NCBI GenBank assembly: GCA_011800155.1 | Contig: CM022371.1 | Location: forward strand, 2,480,001 to 2,544,000 | Direction of reading: 5' to 3' | DNA from: Flammulina velutipes | Taxonomy: Eukaryota; Basidiomycota; Agaricomycetes; Agaricales; Physalacriaceae | Length of the DNA stretch: 64,000 nt | Shown: positions 48,853-60,366 of the stretch, piece by piece | Numbering within the stretch: position 1 is the stretch's first letter | Layout: every line of letters starts with the position of its first letter | The notes under the pieces: model-generated | Seen by the model: the letters and a program-made list of their open reading frames with translations, nothing else | Database searches by the model: none | What the model was told of the DNA's origin: nothing | Made by a program: the position numbers and the translations under genes

Positions 48853-49755
48853 TCAGCCAGTCGTAGCTTTGACAGCTTCATGAGCCACTGGAGTCGGTTG
48901 CTGCGAATGAGAGTTAGACTGAGTAGCCAGTACAAAAAGCAAAAGCCGTACCGATTCCACAGGCGCTTCATCAAGAAAGTCGGGTACTTTGGACATATCA
49001 GTGAGGTAGGACACCTCTTCCTCTTCCTCGAGTTGCAGCGCGTCAAGTTCTTGCTATCCTTTAGCAAACGTCTAGTATGATAGAAGATATAGACACACAC
49101 CTGCTTCTAGATCTGCCTCGTCGAGTTCATCTGGTACAGCGTATGACCTTCCAAGTGTATCCTGAATCTCATTCGCTTGTTCCAGCAGGTCTTCCATTTC
49201 AAAATGTATGTCCTATGTCAATCCATAAGATGGCTGCATTACAGCAAGGGCCCGGCGCACCTCGATCTTATCAATGTCAATCTTCCCGTATTGCTTCTTG
49301 ATCTCCTTGTTCGCAATCTTCATTGCATCGACAGTAGCCATCGTATTCCGTAGGTTCTCAGTGGTAAGCGCTGCGGATTCCATGTTGAAGGTTTGCTGGG
49401 CAAGGGAATTTATCTGGCCCTCGTATAGCTTCTTCTGCTTCAATGTTCTAAGCGCACGCTGTTGGATCGCTGTCTGCGATGGTATTGTGAGACGAGACGT
49501 TCATAAGAGATTTACATACACACCTTGCCGGGCCCTGGTCGCATCTTGCTCATCTGCTCCTTGTAGCGTCCCAACTCAGCATCAAGCTTCTTGATCTTGA
49601 CTTCGATGGACTCCATACGCGCGTCTGTCTGTTGACTCGCTGGTCAATGACATTAGTCGTAGCGGATGCGCAGCGAAGTTACTAGCCGAAGCGATAGCAT
49701 CTTGCAATGAAGGGGCAGGTTTCTTGCTGGATGATGATCCGAATATTCTATTCAT
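48853..49755 (-). CDS. vps60: ESCRT-III protein Vps60 (CHMP5)
   Basis: ESCRT-III family member that binds Vta1 and modulates Vps4. Six exons (48853-48900, 48952-49049, 49101-49212, 49261-49473, 49524-49639, 49683-49755) give 219 aa, the same length as human CHMP5. Visible: [20 protein letters not shown], the coiled-coil core with [76 protein letters not shown], and the acidic end [13 protein letters not shown] plus VPDFLDEAP. The [12 protein letters not shown] stretch separates it from other Snf7 proteins. Confidence 0.95.
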
Positions 49756-50646
49756 CGTTTCTTTACAGGCTCAGTGATATGCAGGTGAAGAGGACGGTTA
49801 GCACGTCGAAGTCAAAGGTTAAGCAGTAGTTTCCACATTCGGTGGTGGCGGCGGCAATGACGGCCCGCAGCCTCGAACTGTAGGTAGATTATGGCAGTGA
49901 AAAGTTGTAGCATTATAGTGGCAGACAAGTTACACACCAATTAATCGTTCTAAAATAGACATAAGAGAAACTCTGGAATACCTCATGAGCCAGATACCTG
50001 TCGCGCCACACTCACGCTACACAACTGGACTCACCTACAATCATTTTCAGTTAACCTATCACTGAGATTGGTAAACAAATTATGGGAAAGTATTATAATT
50101 CCACGCGCATCGCCCTTTTATTGATACCCAATCCTGGGAGGAATGAGTTGAGATAGCGCCCAACTGTGGCGCAGATGTATTATCTGTGTCAAATCATACG
50201 AGATACGAGCATGGCTTGAAAGCCGCCTGAATAGGTATATCTAACAGTCAACGTAACAAGGGGGAAGCGATATTTTTACGTGGCGCATGTGATGCAGCAA
50301 ACTGAATTACTGAAATACAACTTGTCTGGCGCCCACACGCAGGACAGGTACAGACGTCAGCATAATTCAGTTCCAAAATAAACTGCAGTAGTATGACCAT
50401 ATTTTTAGTAGACACACTTATTTATCTGAGTGTAAAAATGGTTGGCCTGGTGCCACAATCAACTCACCGTCCGCAATGTCGGTATGTCACACTTGGCCTA
50501 TCACTCTCTTCTATTTACCGCCAGTAGTAAATTTAGAACCACTGTCATTAAGTCTATTAGATGTCCCAAACAACGCTAATACGACAGAAATTACTCAAGG
50601 TTGCATCATAAAAAGTACATGTCGATGATACACTAGATCTATATAT
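49756..50646. other. Intergenic, 891 bp
   Basis: AT-rich spacer between vps60 and the APH-like gene stop. No frame of note. I looked for terminal repeats and tandem arrays and saw none. It contains several near-palindromic short words but no long inverted repeat. Confidence 0.4.
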
Positions 50647-52729
50647 TCATTCCGAATCACAGTTGCTCCGGCCATAACCCGAGTCATAGTCCTCTGACGT
50701 GTCCTTTAGCCAATCATCCTCGTCCTCCTCTGGACCCAGGATACTCTCAACCAGCCCCTCTTCCCACCCATCCCATTCAATGAAGCGATGCGCCATCCGT
50801 AACCGTGTACCAGCCTCCTCATAATGAAGCCACTCTTTCGCAAGCTCCTTGAACGAAGGTTGCGCTGAAGACTTTGGATCCTCAGCCATCTGTACGATTA
50901 TCTCCCGGAAGAGTTTCGCAGTAAACGGACTGGATTGTAGAAACGCGGGTAGATGCGCACAAGCCCAGAGCGGCCGTGTAGTGGTCGATTCCCAGTCAAT
51001 GATACACGTCTGTAGAGACCAGTAAGAATGATGAAAATTGTAGTAGAAAAGAAAATTCTTACTATGGTCGTTGGGTCATCCACGCCCACAAAGATATTCT
51101 CAAGACTGAGATCATGGCAATCAATGCCAAAGACTTCCTCCTCATTTTCCTCATCCTCCTTCTTCGCCTTTTCCATCATCTTGTCCATCAACGTTCTCCA
51201 CCTCTCCATTTCTGCCTTGACACATGCAATACGCTGCTCGAGATGAGCAACCAAGAATGTGCTACGCTGCATTCGTCGATAGTCGCGATACATCCCGTCT
51301 CCAGGACCGTCCCACTCAGTCTCGCTTTCGTCCAAGTCCCATTCGTCACTGTCGTCGCTCTCGTCGCCTGGTACGGCTTTGAGATGGTGGTGTCGAGACG
51401 ACCGAATCTCGTCAGGATCGAGATGTAACCTGTGAGGAGCGGCCTTGCCCTCGTTTTCGCGTATTACAGCCGCCACTTCTCGTTCCATACAAGATTGGAA
51501 GTATTCCTGGGTGGTCTTCCAAGGACCACGGTTGATCTCATTCGGATGAGTTAGATCCCCCCGGTTGGATCCAAAGAAGGGCCAAGAAATGATAGGACCA
51601 ATGTGGTAATTATCGGTGTGTGGCGTAGATGTCGACGTCAGAGATAAGAGGGACATAGCGAGCGTTGGAGAGAACGGGTACGCAGACGAGTGCGCATGAG
51701 CGCCCTTGGGTGTCGGAATGCTGGAAAGTGAGGGCGTCGTGACCGTCGACGAGGACAGAGGATTGGGTCCCGCGTAAATTGATCCTAGATGTGAGAAACG
51801 ATGACCGAAGAGCGGTATAACGAGCTTTGCGAGATTAGTCAAGACCTTGACCAGGTCGTCGTAGCTTAGGGAATGGTACACCTCAGCTAGTGGCCGTCCC
51901 GGAGCCTGTTTTCACAAGGTCAAGAACTAATCTAGTCGAGATAACCGGGTAGGCACACCTTGGACATGAGGATGTACTCTCCGCCTAACCGGTTGTATGG
52001 ATTGGAGTCGTGATGATACACAGTGGGGACCGGTACGGTCGTCTTCTCCCGTAGGTATTGGAGGGTAGCAACTTCAGACTCTGTCTTGGCTCGCGGCATG
52101 AAGCGACGAGCAACACGACCTACAACTTCCTTGCCATTGCTAAGAGTGACGAGATACGCCTATGGATAAATCGGTGTGAGACAAGGTCATGAGCAGAGCA
52201 AGGAAGCAGACCAGCCTTGTGAAATGTTCCTACACACATCGTCAGGACATGAACCATGTCTGGATTGACTGATAGACGCACCTGAACTCAGAAATTTGAT
52301 GCGGACGACGGGAACCGCGAACTTCTCGCGCACAACGTCCTTTAGCAACGACCGGTCGACTTGGAAAGGAGTTATATGGGGCAAGGCAGCATCAGCCTTC
52401 CTCTCTCGTCCCCGGTCTTCATGCTCGACATCCCAGTCCCATTCCAGTGGTACATCCGCGTTGGATTCAGTTATCGGTAGTGGCGGTGGACGTTCATCGC
52501 GGGCCATCGAAAGAGGAGGTCCCCAGGTCAAATCGCTGATAGATTGCTGTCCGAATTTCGTGGTAGATGGAGAAAGAACAGCAACTTTGTCGTAGAGGCA
52601 ACGCCGAACTTTATGGGCGCGAAACAATAATAGCGAAGTGGCCGTGAGGTCGTCGTAACATACATACTTCGCTGCCGAGAAATGTTTGGTGTTGCTTCCC
52701 TGCACCCCCTCAAAGATGGAAACAGCCAT
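50647..52729 (-). CDS. APH-family kinase-like protein
   Basis: Protein-kinase-like fold of the aminoglycoside/choline phosphotransferase family, a large fungal expansion. Five exons (50647-51009, 51063-51905, 51959-52159, 52216-52229, 52282-52729) give 622 aa. Visible: the N-lobe SGTFHKAYLVTLSNGKEVVGR, a YILMSKAPGRPLAEV hinge, the catalytic loop GIDCHDLSLENIFVG (His-x-Asp...Asn), and the metal-binding TCIIDWEST. An acidic insertion of about 200 residues sits before the catalytic loop, and an acidic C-terminus follows. Exon 4 is only 14 nt (encodes TFHK) and needs a non-consensus GC donor on its 3' side. The substrate is unknown; the catalytic residues are intact. Confidence 0.8.
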
Positions 52730-53030
52730 GCCGGCAGTCTGCGTTTCTTGGCGGTCGAAAAAGTCAATGAACGCCCGGTAGATTATTGTAGAGGCAAGAA
52801 CGACAACAACAAAGTCTTCAAGGGGGTATATGCAAAGATATCACAGAACCTCGTTTATAAACCTCTAGAACAAGGTCGCCTACTCAATCACCGCATTATG
52901 TCCTCTCCACATTTCCGTCCGGGGCCGCAACCATGGGACCGTTATCGGAATAGAGGAATCCGCTCCGTCCGACCTACGTGAACCTGGTTGAAAAATGGAC
53001 TGCCACCTTGAATGGCCAGAGAAGTCCAGA
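52730..53030. other. Intergenic, 301 bp
   Basis: Spacer between the APH-like gene start and the PP2C stop. No coding signal. Confidence 0.4.
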
Positions 53031-54767
53031 CTACAACTTGGCTTTGATTGACCCTGAGATTTCCTGAGCACTCCCCTCCTGACCCTCTTGCCACCAAACC
53101 ACGGTCACCGTTATATCGTCGCGGTGGCTTCTCGACCAAGGCGAAGGAATACTCATCAGCCTGCGAAGTTCATTCTCATCACCGCCACCAAGGGCATTCC
53201 GGATTAGATGCACTCCGATGTTATCATCAACGAACGCCCAAGATCCTGAAGCCCGCTGCCGACGTTTGTCCTTGCCCTGTACAGTTGCGGTTTGCGTAGA
53301 CAAAGAAGCTAATTCGGTCTTCGGTACAATGCCTTTCAAACCTGAGAGATGTCCGATCACCAAGCTCGCCACGTCTTCCGATCTAACCAAAAAACAGTGA
53401 GGTGGCGTAAGGCGCAAAGAGCGTAATATCTCACGTCAGCTCATCCCATAGGCCATCTGTAGCCATGACCAAGAAACGAAGAGAGTTGTCGCCCGGCGCT
53501 TTGAAAGACACCTTCCGGTGAGTGACTTCGGGATGAGCGGTCACATATGGAGGAGTTTTTAAGGCAGATGGCTGAGGCCGTAGCTGTACACCGCTACCAA
53601 CCATGAAAGCTTGGTTAAGACTAGAGACCATTGAGCAACTTCAGAGTCGATTAGGAAGCCACACACAGCTCATGGATTTCGCGCGGCCATTTGTAGCGAG
53701 CGTCACCGAACGCGCGGGTAGGTTCAAGCCCCCCGAGGACGCGTCCATTACGAATGACGCTGTCCTTTTCGTCAGCAGGATGTTCTGCCTGTATTCTGCA
53801 CTGGAGCGTCAGAAGTGATCCAATCAGTCTAAAGCAATAAGACGCTAACCTTGCTTTCTCCTTGGGATTTCTCCCGGTTTGGTCTTCTGAGAGGACGTCG
53901 ACACTCCATTTACCGTTCGGAGACGCTGATGGGTCGTAAACACCTGCAACTGCACGCGCATCTCCGGTACATGCAACGTAGAGATCTTCGTTGGCCGTGT
54001 CGAACATGGCCATAAGCGCGCAACTACCTAAGATGCTTGAGTGAGGAGTTTGGATACACTAACGATAATTTACCTGCGATAGCCGGCTGCATGGTCTTCA
54101 TTGCGAGGGGATGCTCGCTAAGGTCTGGAATGGTCTTGCTCTGGCGCGTCTTCTCGTCGATACTACTGGCGAATATGCGGAGAGGTGCGTTCACGAGCTC
54201 GCGGTCAAGATTGGTGAAAGCAAGTTGGATTGTCTCTGCGACATGTTTTGGGTCGGCGGGTGCAGATGCGGAGGTAAAGAGGGACGTGACGCGCTTCAAG
54301 GCAGATGGGGACGATGCCTTGGCGGATCCTAACTCAAGGACCACAGCGTTGATGAGTATTTGGGACAGCAGAGATGATGTCTCGAAGCCGCCGTGGCCGT
54401 CCATAACAGCGAAGAAAGCATAGTCTCCCGGAGCTGACGGGTCGGAGGCGTCGCGCTGGATGATTTGCTTTGCGTGCGCGTCTTCAATGGGATCGTTTGA
54501 AGGCAAGGCAGCATTGGCATAGTTCCATCTTATCCCATTGGGCCGTAGAATAGACTCTGAGGTAGCTCGTTCGTTAAGTCGACTGTTGACCTCGTCGAGA
54601 GACAGCAATGGAAGAGTCTTGTGGGCCATTCCTACCTTTCCGTCTGCCTGTCTGACGCGGATTGGGAGGTCAAAGGTGGCCCTCGACGTCCAGGTCGAGT
54701 AGAAGTAATAAGCAGGAAGACCTGTGGCGACCGTTGCTGCGACAGGTTTCCAAGAACTGCGAAGCAT
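53031..54767 (-). CDS. PP2C phosphatase, mitochondrial PDP/Ptc5-like
   Basis: Mn/Mg-dependent serine/threonine phosphatase of the PP2C family, of the type that dephosphorylates pyruvate dehydrogenase. Five exons (53031-53382, 53435-53620, 53667-53795, 53850-54027, 54074-54767) give 512 aa. The N-terminus MLRSSWKPVAATVATGLPAY with a following hydrophobic stretch looks like a mitochondrial signal plus anchor. Metal-binding motifs: IEDAH, FFAVMDGHGG, VACTGDARAV, GGLEPTRAFGD, FLVMATDGLWDEL and HRDDITVTVVWW. A start at 54800 in the same frame is possible. The long insertion after the DGHGG motif and the GLEPTRAFGDARYKW segment match fungal Ptc5/PDP. Confidence 0.88.
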
Positions 54768-54994
54768 CGTCGCTGAGAGCGTAAGGCAAACGATGCTCAT
54801 TCCTGGATCGGACCCGAGTGAACTAACGTAATATTCACAGTCACGTGATCACTCGTTTTCGTGTTTCTTTGCTAAGCGGAGCTTGAAACGCTTTGTCTCC
54901 TGTCCATCATCTTCGTCGTCGTCGGTAGCGGGAAGGAAACATTCTGTTTGCCTTGGAGGCGTCAAAAGTCCATCTGTCTACCATCGTCAACCAA

Positions 54995-56015
54995 ATGTTC
55001 TGCATGTCACAACCATCTACAAGCAGGCTCTTTCCCCAAACCGATACCTCAATTTTTGAAAGCCCTGTTCCTCAGAGAACTGTATCACAGCTTCTGGTGC
55101 GCATCCTAGTTTTTTTGTGATTTTAATGCTAATTTCTGGCAGACGAGCACTACCAATGCTCTCCTTAATTCTCCTCCGTCTCCCATCCGACGACAGCCCT
55201 CTCCGGACAAGTCACTATTTTCTCCGGAAGAGCTAGCACTGGCTGGAATTAAAGTGAGGGACTTTGCTTATGAGAGCAAGCTGCCCCCCATACCACCCTA
55301 TCGTCCACAAACTCAGCCGCTCCCTCAATCTCCTCGACGGCTGGCGAGACACAGACCCGCGAATGAGGACGATGGGTACCGGACTCCTTGGATGCTGGAA
55401 AGACTCGTCACAGAACCTGCGATAGAGCCGTCAAGTCAAGTACGACGCCAGATTGGACAGACAACGGACTCGCTGATGCACGCAGCCGAGATAGTTTCCG
55501 ACCACGACTGGTACTACCCTCAGTCACAGCCTCCACTGGCTGACTCCCAAGAGTCCGACCCACACGTCGAAACACCGATCGTGACGCCCAACGGCTCGCT
55601 GCAGTGGATACGCGATACCTCGTCCTTGCCGGCGTCGCAGCTCGATTCGGAGTCACAGAATACGGCACCCGAAATGTTCTCGTACGCTGAGCTCGGATTT
55701 TCACAGCCAGAGGACGATGCAATGGATGTCGATGTCGTTCCCCGAATCGAGTCACGCTTCGGTTCCCCTCTTTCTCCCATGTCCACTCCTCCTCTCTCCT
55801 CCCCTTCACCGCCACCACCTTCATCTCCGCGATACAATTTCCGCAAACGCCCTTCTCCCACCCCGACACTTCCCGATGAGCCACCTACTTCCCGTCCCCG
55901 ACGTCCCGCGAACAGCCGCACCTCCCATCAGAAGGCGGGCTCGTCAAAACCCCGACCAGTTCGTGCCGCTCAAGCTGCCCGCTCCAGATCTAAGCCAAAC
56001 AGTAAACGGCCGTGA
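54995..56015 (+). CDS. Disordered Ser/Pro-rich hypothetical protein
   Basis: Two exons (54995-55096, 55143-56015) give 324 aa. It starts MFCMSQPSTSRLFPQTD and is rich in Pro, Ser, Gln and Arg. The only conserved-looking blocks are DKSLFSPEELALAGIKVRDF near the N-terminus and TPWMLERLVTEP in the middle. The end is basic (RSRSKPNSKRP), suggesting a nuclear or nucleic-acid-binding protein. No domain recognised. Confidence 0.65.
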
Positions 56016-56395
56016 TCTACCTTGTATCAGTAATCTGTAGGAACTCCATCCGGATCCATACCCCGACTTAAAGATATCCCGACTTTTAGCATCTTTATTT
56101 CCGTTTCTCCCTCTCTCATGTACAAGGATCATTCATCTGTAGTATACATACACACACGCCTTCTGTTGTTGTTGTTGTCATCGTTAATGCTATGTACGCT
56201 GTTTTTAAGAAGAAAAGAAGGTGTTTTGCATATGAGCATAAGGAAGACAGGTAATTAGTGGCGAAAGTCCTCAAAGCGTATAGTAAGAAGTATTAAAAAC
56301 TACGACTACACTAGAATGACAGATGGCATAGATAAGTCATAATTGATACATGCAGTTGAGGTCCGTGGGGTATGCGAATGAGTTCGTTAGATCCA
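56016..56395. other. Intergenic between convergent genes, 380 bp
   Basis: Contains short GTT repeats (ttgttgttgttgttgtc, 56165-56181) and presumably two 3' UTRs. No gene seen. Confidence 0.45.
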
Positions 56396-57488
56396 TTATT
56401 CACTGAACAGGTAATCCCAGCTATCCGGAGCTGGTATCGTGTTCGTAGGCTTGGCACACTGTGCGCCATAACCAACACCAGGAGCTCCCAAGTATGTGCT
56501 CAACACATCGTCAAAGGGGTTCATTAGAGGTGGCGTGGCGTATCCATGAGACGAAGCCGGCGAGGTATTGTTAGAGTAGGTGAGAGAAGGCGTCGTGGAT
56601 GAAGGTCGTGATTGAGGTAGAGTAAACAGCCCTGGATGCTCGAACCCAAGCGAGACATCAAAGCTGTTGGTATTATCGTAAGATGAAGACGGGTTCATGT
56701 TATAGTCGTAATTGTAGGCATTCGTCATATTCTTGGGCTGGGGTTCGTCTGCTGAGTGATCAGTGTTTAGTTTAGACAGAGAGAATGAGCAACGTACATT
56801 GTGCCAATGATGCAGTGGGAAGACTCATCAAGCCAGTTGCAGGAACGACAACACGGCGGCGACGGCGCTGTCGACGTTCGCTGGAAGGTGCTTGTGCGTC
56901 GACGAACTCGTCTGAAGGATGCTTGATGTGGTGTTTGGATGCAAGATGTTGCACAAAAGCAGTCCGACGCTTGATACTAGATAGAACATCAGTAAGATCC
57001 AAATTAGGAAGAACAATGAGACACACCTTGTGTGGCACCCAGGCTCTGGGCATTGATATGGTTGAACGCCCTCGTGAATTTCGCGAGTATGCCGCGAGCA
57101 AGAGGAGGGATCTCCGAATGCCTTACCACAACTGTACAAGCACACAAATGGTTTTGCCCCGCTACTAGAGAAAGGCTCAGGTTTTCAATATTCGTGGATT
57201 GAGAGCCGAACTTACTGGACGTTCTTGTGGGTCCTAAGCCCCGAAGATTGAGAGAAACCCCTTCCGCACACTGTGCAAATGTGAGGTCTAGGGATGATAT
57301 CGTCAGTTGTAGAATACGGATCTAGACTAAATAGAGAGACGTACTTCTCCCCGGTATGAACTCTTGCGTGGCGTGTAAGGTCGCTGCTCCTCTCGAAGAC
57401 CAGCTCACATCCGGAGGCGGGACACAGTGACTGCAACTTTGTCAATTTCAGGAAGTGGAGGAGGGCACGTATTACTCACCCGAGGCAT
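56396..57488 (-). CDS. C2H2 zinc-finger transcription factor
   Basis: Six exons (56396-56751, 56798-56976, 57027-57164, 57216-57287, 57345-57430, 57480-57488) give 279 aa. The first exon is 9 nt and encodes only MPR. Three C2H2 fingers follow: C-PASG-C...F...L-TRH-ARV-H with the HTGEK linker; C-TV-C...F...L-RTH; C-LYS-C...F...[10 protein letters not shown] fourth, broken finger-like unit (CPEPGC...[13 protein letters not shown]) comes after. The C-terminal half is disordered and Ser/Asn/Tyr-rich ([19 protein letters not shown]), as in fungal activators, ending DSWDYLFSE. The arrangement resembles fungal multi-finger regulators; the target is unknown. Confidence 0.85.
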
Positions 57489-58135
57489 TACAACTAGCTG
57501 AGAATGACCGTGGCCTGATTAATATTATGGTATCCGGCTCGTCAACGATGCCCAGCAACGTCGGTGGAAGTAGAGAACGTAGTGGTCCGAGAAAAGAAGG
57601 AAGAAAAGACGAGGGCGGTCATTGATAATATTTTACACCTTATAACGCATCGGCAAAAGACACCTTTGACACCGACGCTAAGTCCGAATATCTTATTGTT
57701 TTTTCTAAGAACAAGGTGATCAGAACAAAGTATCAAGCCGACGAAATAGGACAGCGTCGTAAAGGGAAAAAACAATGAAAGCAATTTCAAAAAGAGACCC
57801 CGTTCGATGTCTCACCTGGATCTACGAGGGCAATCACAAAGGAAACACTTCCCTTTCGAGCACGTGGTTACTGACAACAATGCCCATATGGATCCCGACG
57901 TGAACGACGGCGGTGCATCGCAAAGGAGAGTAATCAAAAGAAAACAATTACCATGTAGATCGTTAGATACCAAGCCCTGGCCCTTCGATCTTAGTTGTAA
58001 GTCTTTCCTCCATCCAAGGCGCTATCGCAGCAAGATCACTCCAAGTGAAGGAGGAATACTGCTGCCTCCCAGGACCCACAACCAAATCGAGGTCTTGCAA
58101 CGGTACCCCAGTCGAACCTTCATGCGTTCTTGGTG
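57489..58135. other. Intergenic, 647 bp
   Basis: Lies upstream of the zinc-finger gene and downstream of the F-box gene. A plus-strand frame at 57807-58178 has no domain and partly overlaps the antisense of the F-box gene end, so I treat it as chance. Confidence 0.4.
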
Positions 58136-58155
58136 TTATGATTTGAGTGACAATC

Positions 58156-59442
58156 CTAATTCATATCCGTCAGCCTGACATCTTGCAAAGGGAATGTTTG
58201 TGGTGACATTAAACTGCCCACCCAGCAAAGGCCTTCTTCTTCTTCATCTCCCGATGCAATCCAACGTTTGTCGCCACCACCAGGTGTGTACCATGGATAA
58301 TTACGATGTGAATGGGCGGGTAGAGGATGAGTGAGAAGCTCGTAGACATCGTATTCCTGGGCATGATGCACTGCCGCCTCTTTAGAAAGGCACAAGATGA
58401 GAACAACAGTTCCCGCGATCATAAGAATAAGAAATGACTTACGATCATGATGATTTTCAGCTGGTCCAGCTGGCATGGGGTAGACACCATGATCGGTAAC
58501 GAGCGGGTCCAACAAGGAGATCCGGCGGTTGACGCTATTGTCGTCCATTGCTGGATGTAGGAAGATGTGGGCGTTGGGGTTAATTACGAGAGAACTCCTA
58601 GGACGATTCAGCGTTCCGAACGCAAGCACTCGGACATCGGCAAGACACAAGACAAGCTGGGAGTTCATGATCCTTTCTTGATTCAGTTTGACGTGGGGAT
58701 AAACTCACGCGAATTCGGGTCTCTAGATGTGCAAGGTCACTTTGGAGCCTATGGATGTGACAGTTAGTACGATTTCGAACATATTGTTGAACTTACTTGA
58801 TTTCATTGAAAATTCCTATGGGATTGAATGTGCGTGAAGACGCATCCAGTTCGTTCGCTGTCCCATTACGATTCAAGACAACGTACCTGACATGGATGAG
58901 AAAAGATTAAGAGACGACTAACGAAAAGCAGACTTAGTCCACGACTCATCGCTAGTGCACGGCGTCTGACTACGGTGCCAGACCCTGTACAGTATCCTTC
59001 CGAGTCAAAGTTGGCATCCCGAGGCAAAGAAAGAGGGCCAGACCACAAACTTCATGAATGCCTCTTTCCAAGGCGATTCTTTCTTCCACTTTTTCCAGCC
59101 CGGCAGAAAGCGCCGACTAAAGCATTCCTCCCAGTCTGCGGATTTCAGATTGGGCAGTGATGCTTCAAAGAGAATGAAGGATGGCCTTGCCAAACTGAGG
59201 ATTTCTATCCAATTTTGGCGGGGGACCGTTGACCGAACGCTAAGATGCTTTAAGCAATCCTCGTACGCGGTGGTTCGTAGATTACGCAGAATGGGACGCC
59301 TCCATGGGTTTAAAGATGTGTCGGAAGAAATAGCATGGAGTTTGCGCGACAAGTACGATATCTTTATGAGTGTCGCAAGGTCAAGTTCTCCGAGTACTTC
59401 AGCAATGAGTTCAACTGGTAGTGTTTCGAATGTGAGAGTCAT
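58156..59442 (-). CDS. F-box protein, unknown substrate
   Basis: Six exons (58156-58379, 58443-58656, 58709-58748, 58797-58886, 58934-58996, 59051-59442) give 340 aa. The N-terminus is a canonical F-box: TFETLPVELIAEVLGELDL, then LIKISYLSRKLHAIS. The rest is a compact, conserved-looking domain (DESWTKYVVLNRNGTANELD, LVLCLADVRVLAFGTLNRP, EYDVYELLTHPLPAHSHRN, RKWIASGDEEEEG-like end), not LRR or WD40. F-box proteins join SCF ubiquitin ligases through Skp1. An alternative last intron (58175-58221) would replace the end by ADGYELGLSLKS with a stop at 58136; both keep frame. A foldback transposon lies about 250 bp upstream of the start. Confidence 0.8.
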
Positions 59443-59690
59443 TAGCCAAGCGGAATGGATCCCTAGGTTAGGGTTCCAAGGGACGTATCGCCATCACGTG
59501 GCACACTGCCCCAGTGTGGCGCCAGCCAATATCATCAAGTCAAACCCGTGCTACTTAATCGTTGACAAAATCAAACAAAAGCAGTGATTTTACATGCTAC
59601 GCGCAGTTCATATTGATATCATGCATTGTCGTAAGCTGGCGTATCTGTCAACAAACGAGCTGTTCAAGTTGCGTAAACACTATCTACGTT

Positions 59691-59861
59691 CAGGCTCCTG
59701 AACCAGCCCTCGTTGGTGGTTCAAACTGAAAAATGAAAATACGAACTCTGACGAAAATGGATTTGATCGACCAATAAGAAGAGAGCAGGACGGACAGAAT
59801 GAACCACCAAGAGGGCTGGCAAAAAACCTCCGGCACGATTTCGGCTCCGTGATGGCGGCAA
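59691..59861 (+). repeat. Left terminal inverted repeat, 171 bp
   Basis: Reverse complement of 60187-60357. Identity ends abruptly at ggcggcaa, after which left and right diverge. Because of this repeat, both arms carry the same 60-codon spurious frame. Confidence 0.9.
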
Positions 59862-60186
59862 TTGCGGTGGAGACACACAATACTGTTCAATGAAATGCTA
59901 TTCCACGTCTCTGCTTTATTCTACCGTCTGGGAATGTTGTTTTGAGAGGGCTTTGCTTGGATACACATTTTTCCAGCTTTTTTAATCCGTGAGAGGTAAA
60001 ATCCATTGATCCTCTTCCATTGTGGTTCCACACATGCATTCAACTTTTATCACGTATTTCAGTGAGTTTATTTGTATATTTAGCGATAGCAAGGCATTTA
60101 AAATTACTGAGTAAACAGTTGAGGTCGAGAGAACAGGATAAACCTCCGGATTGCCTCCATTGCCTCTCGCCACAAGTGCCGTCATG

Positions 60187-60357
60187 TTGCCGCCATCACG
60201 GAGCCGAAATCGTGCCGGAGGTTTTTTGCCAGCCCTCTTGGTGGTTCATTCTGTCCGTCCTGCTCTCTTCTTATTGGTCGATCAAATCCATTTTCGTCAG
60301 AGTTCGTATTTTCATTTTTCAGTTTGAACCACCAACGAGGGCTGGTTCAGGAGCCTG
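60187..60357 (-). repeat. Right terminal inverted repeat, 171 bp
   Basis: Partner arm of the foldback element; it starts ttgccgccatcacggagcc and ends aggagcctg before the 9-bp duplication. I saw no mismatch on reading the two arms against each other. Confidence 0.9.
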
Positions 60358-60366
60358 ATCTACGTT

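Larger units (their letters stand above)
59682..60366. mobile_element. Foldback non-autonomous DNA transposon (MULE-like)
   Basis: A 667-bp element (59691-60357) with near-perfect 171-bp terminal inverted repeats. Termini are CAGGCTCCT...AGGAGCCTG. The same 9 bases, atctacgtt, flank it on both sides (59682-59690 and 60358-60366), as expected for a target-site duplication. A 9-bp duplication plus long inverted repeats is typical of Mutator-like elements; hAT elements give 8 bp. The 325-bp core (59862-60186) encodes nothing, so the element needs a transposase from elsewhere. Perfect arms and an intact duplication suggest recent insertion. Confidence 0.85.

Noticed and set aside
57807..58178. 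123-codon plus-strand frame
   Set aside because: No domain; its 3' part is antisense to the F-box gene end.
60020..60358. 112-codon plus-strand frame sharing its last 60 residues with a minus-strand frame at 59690-59890
   Set aside because: The shared protein is created by the two arms of the inverted repeat; neither frame has a domain or splice context.
59682..60366. hAT-family assignment for the foldback element from its CAGG termini
   Set aside because: The flanking duplication is 9 bp rather than 8, and the 171-bp arms are far longer than hAT TIRs; Mutator-like fits better.
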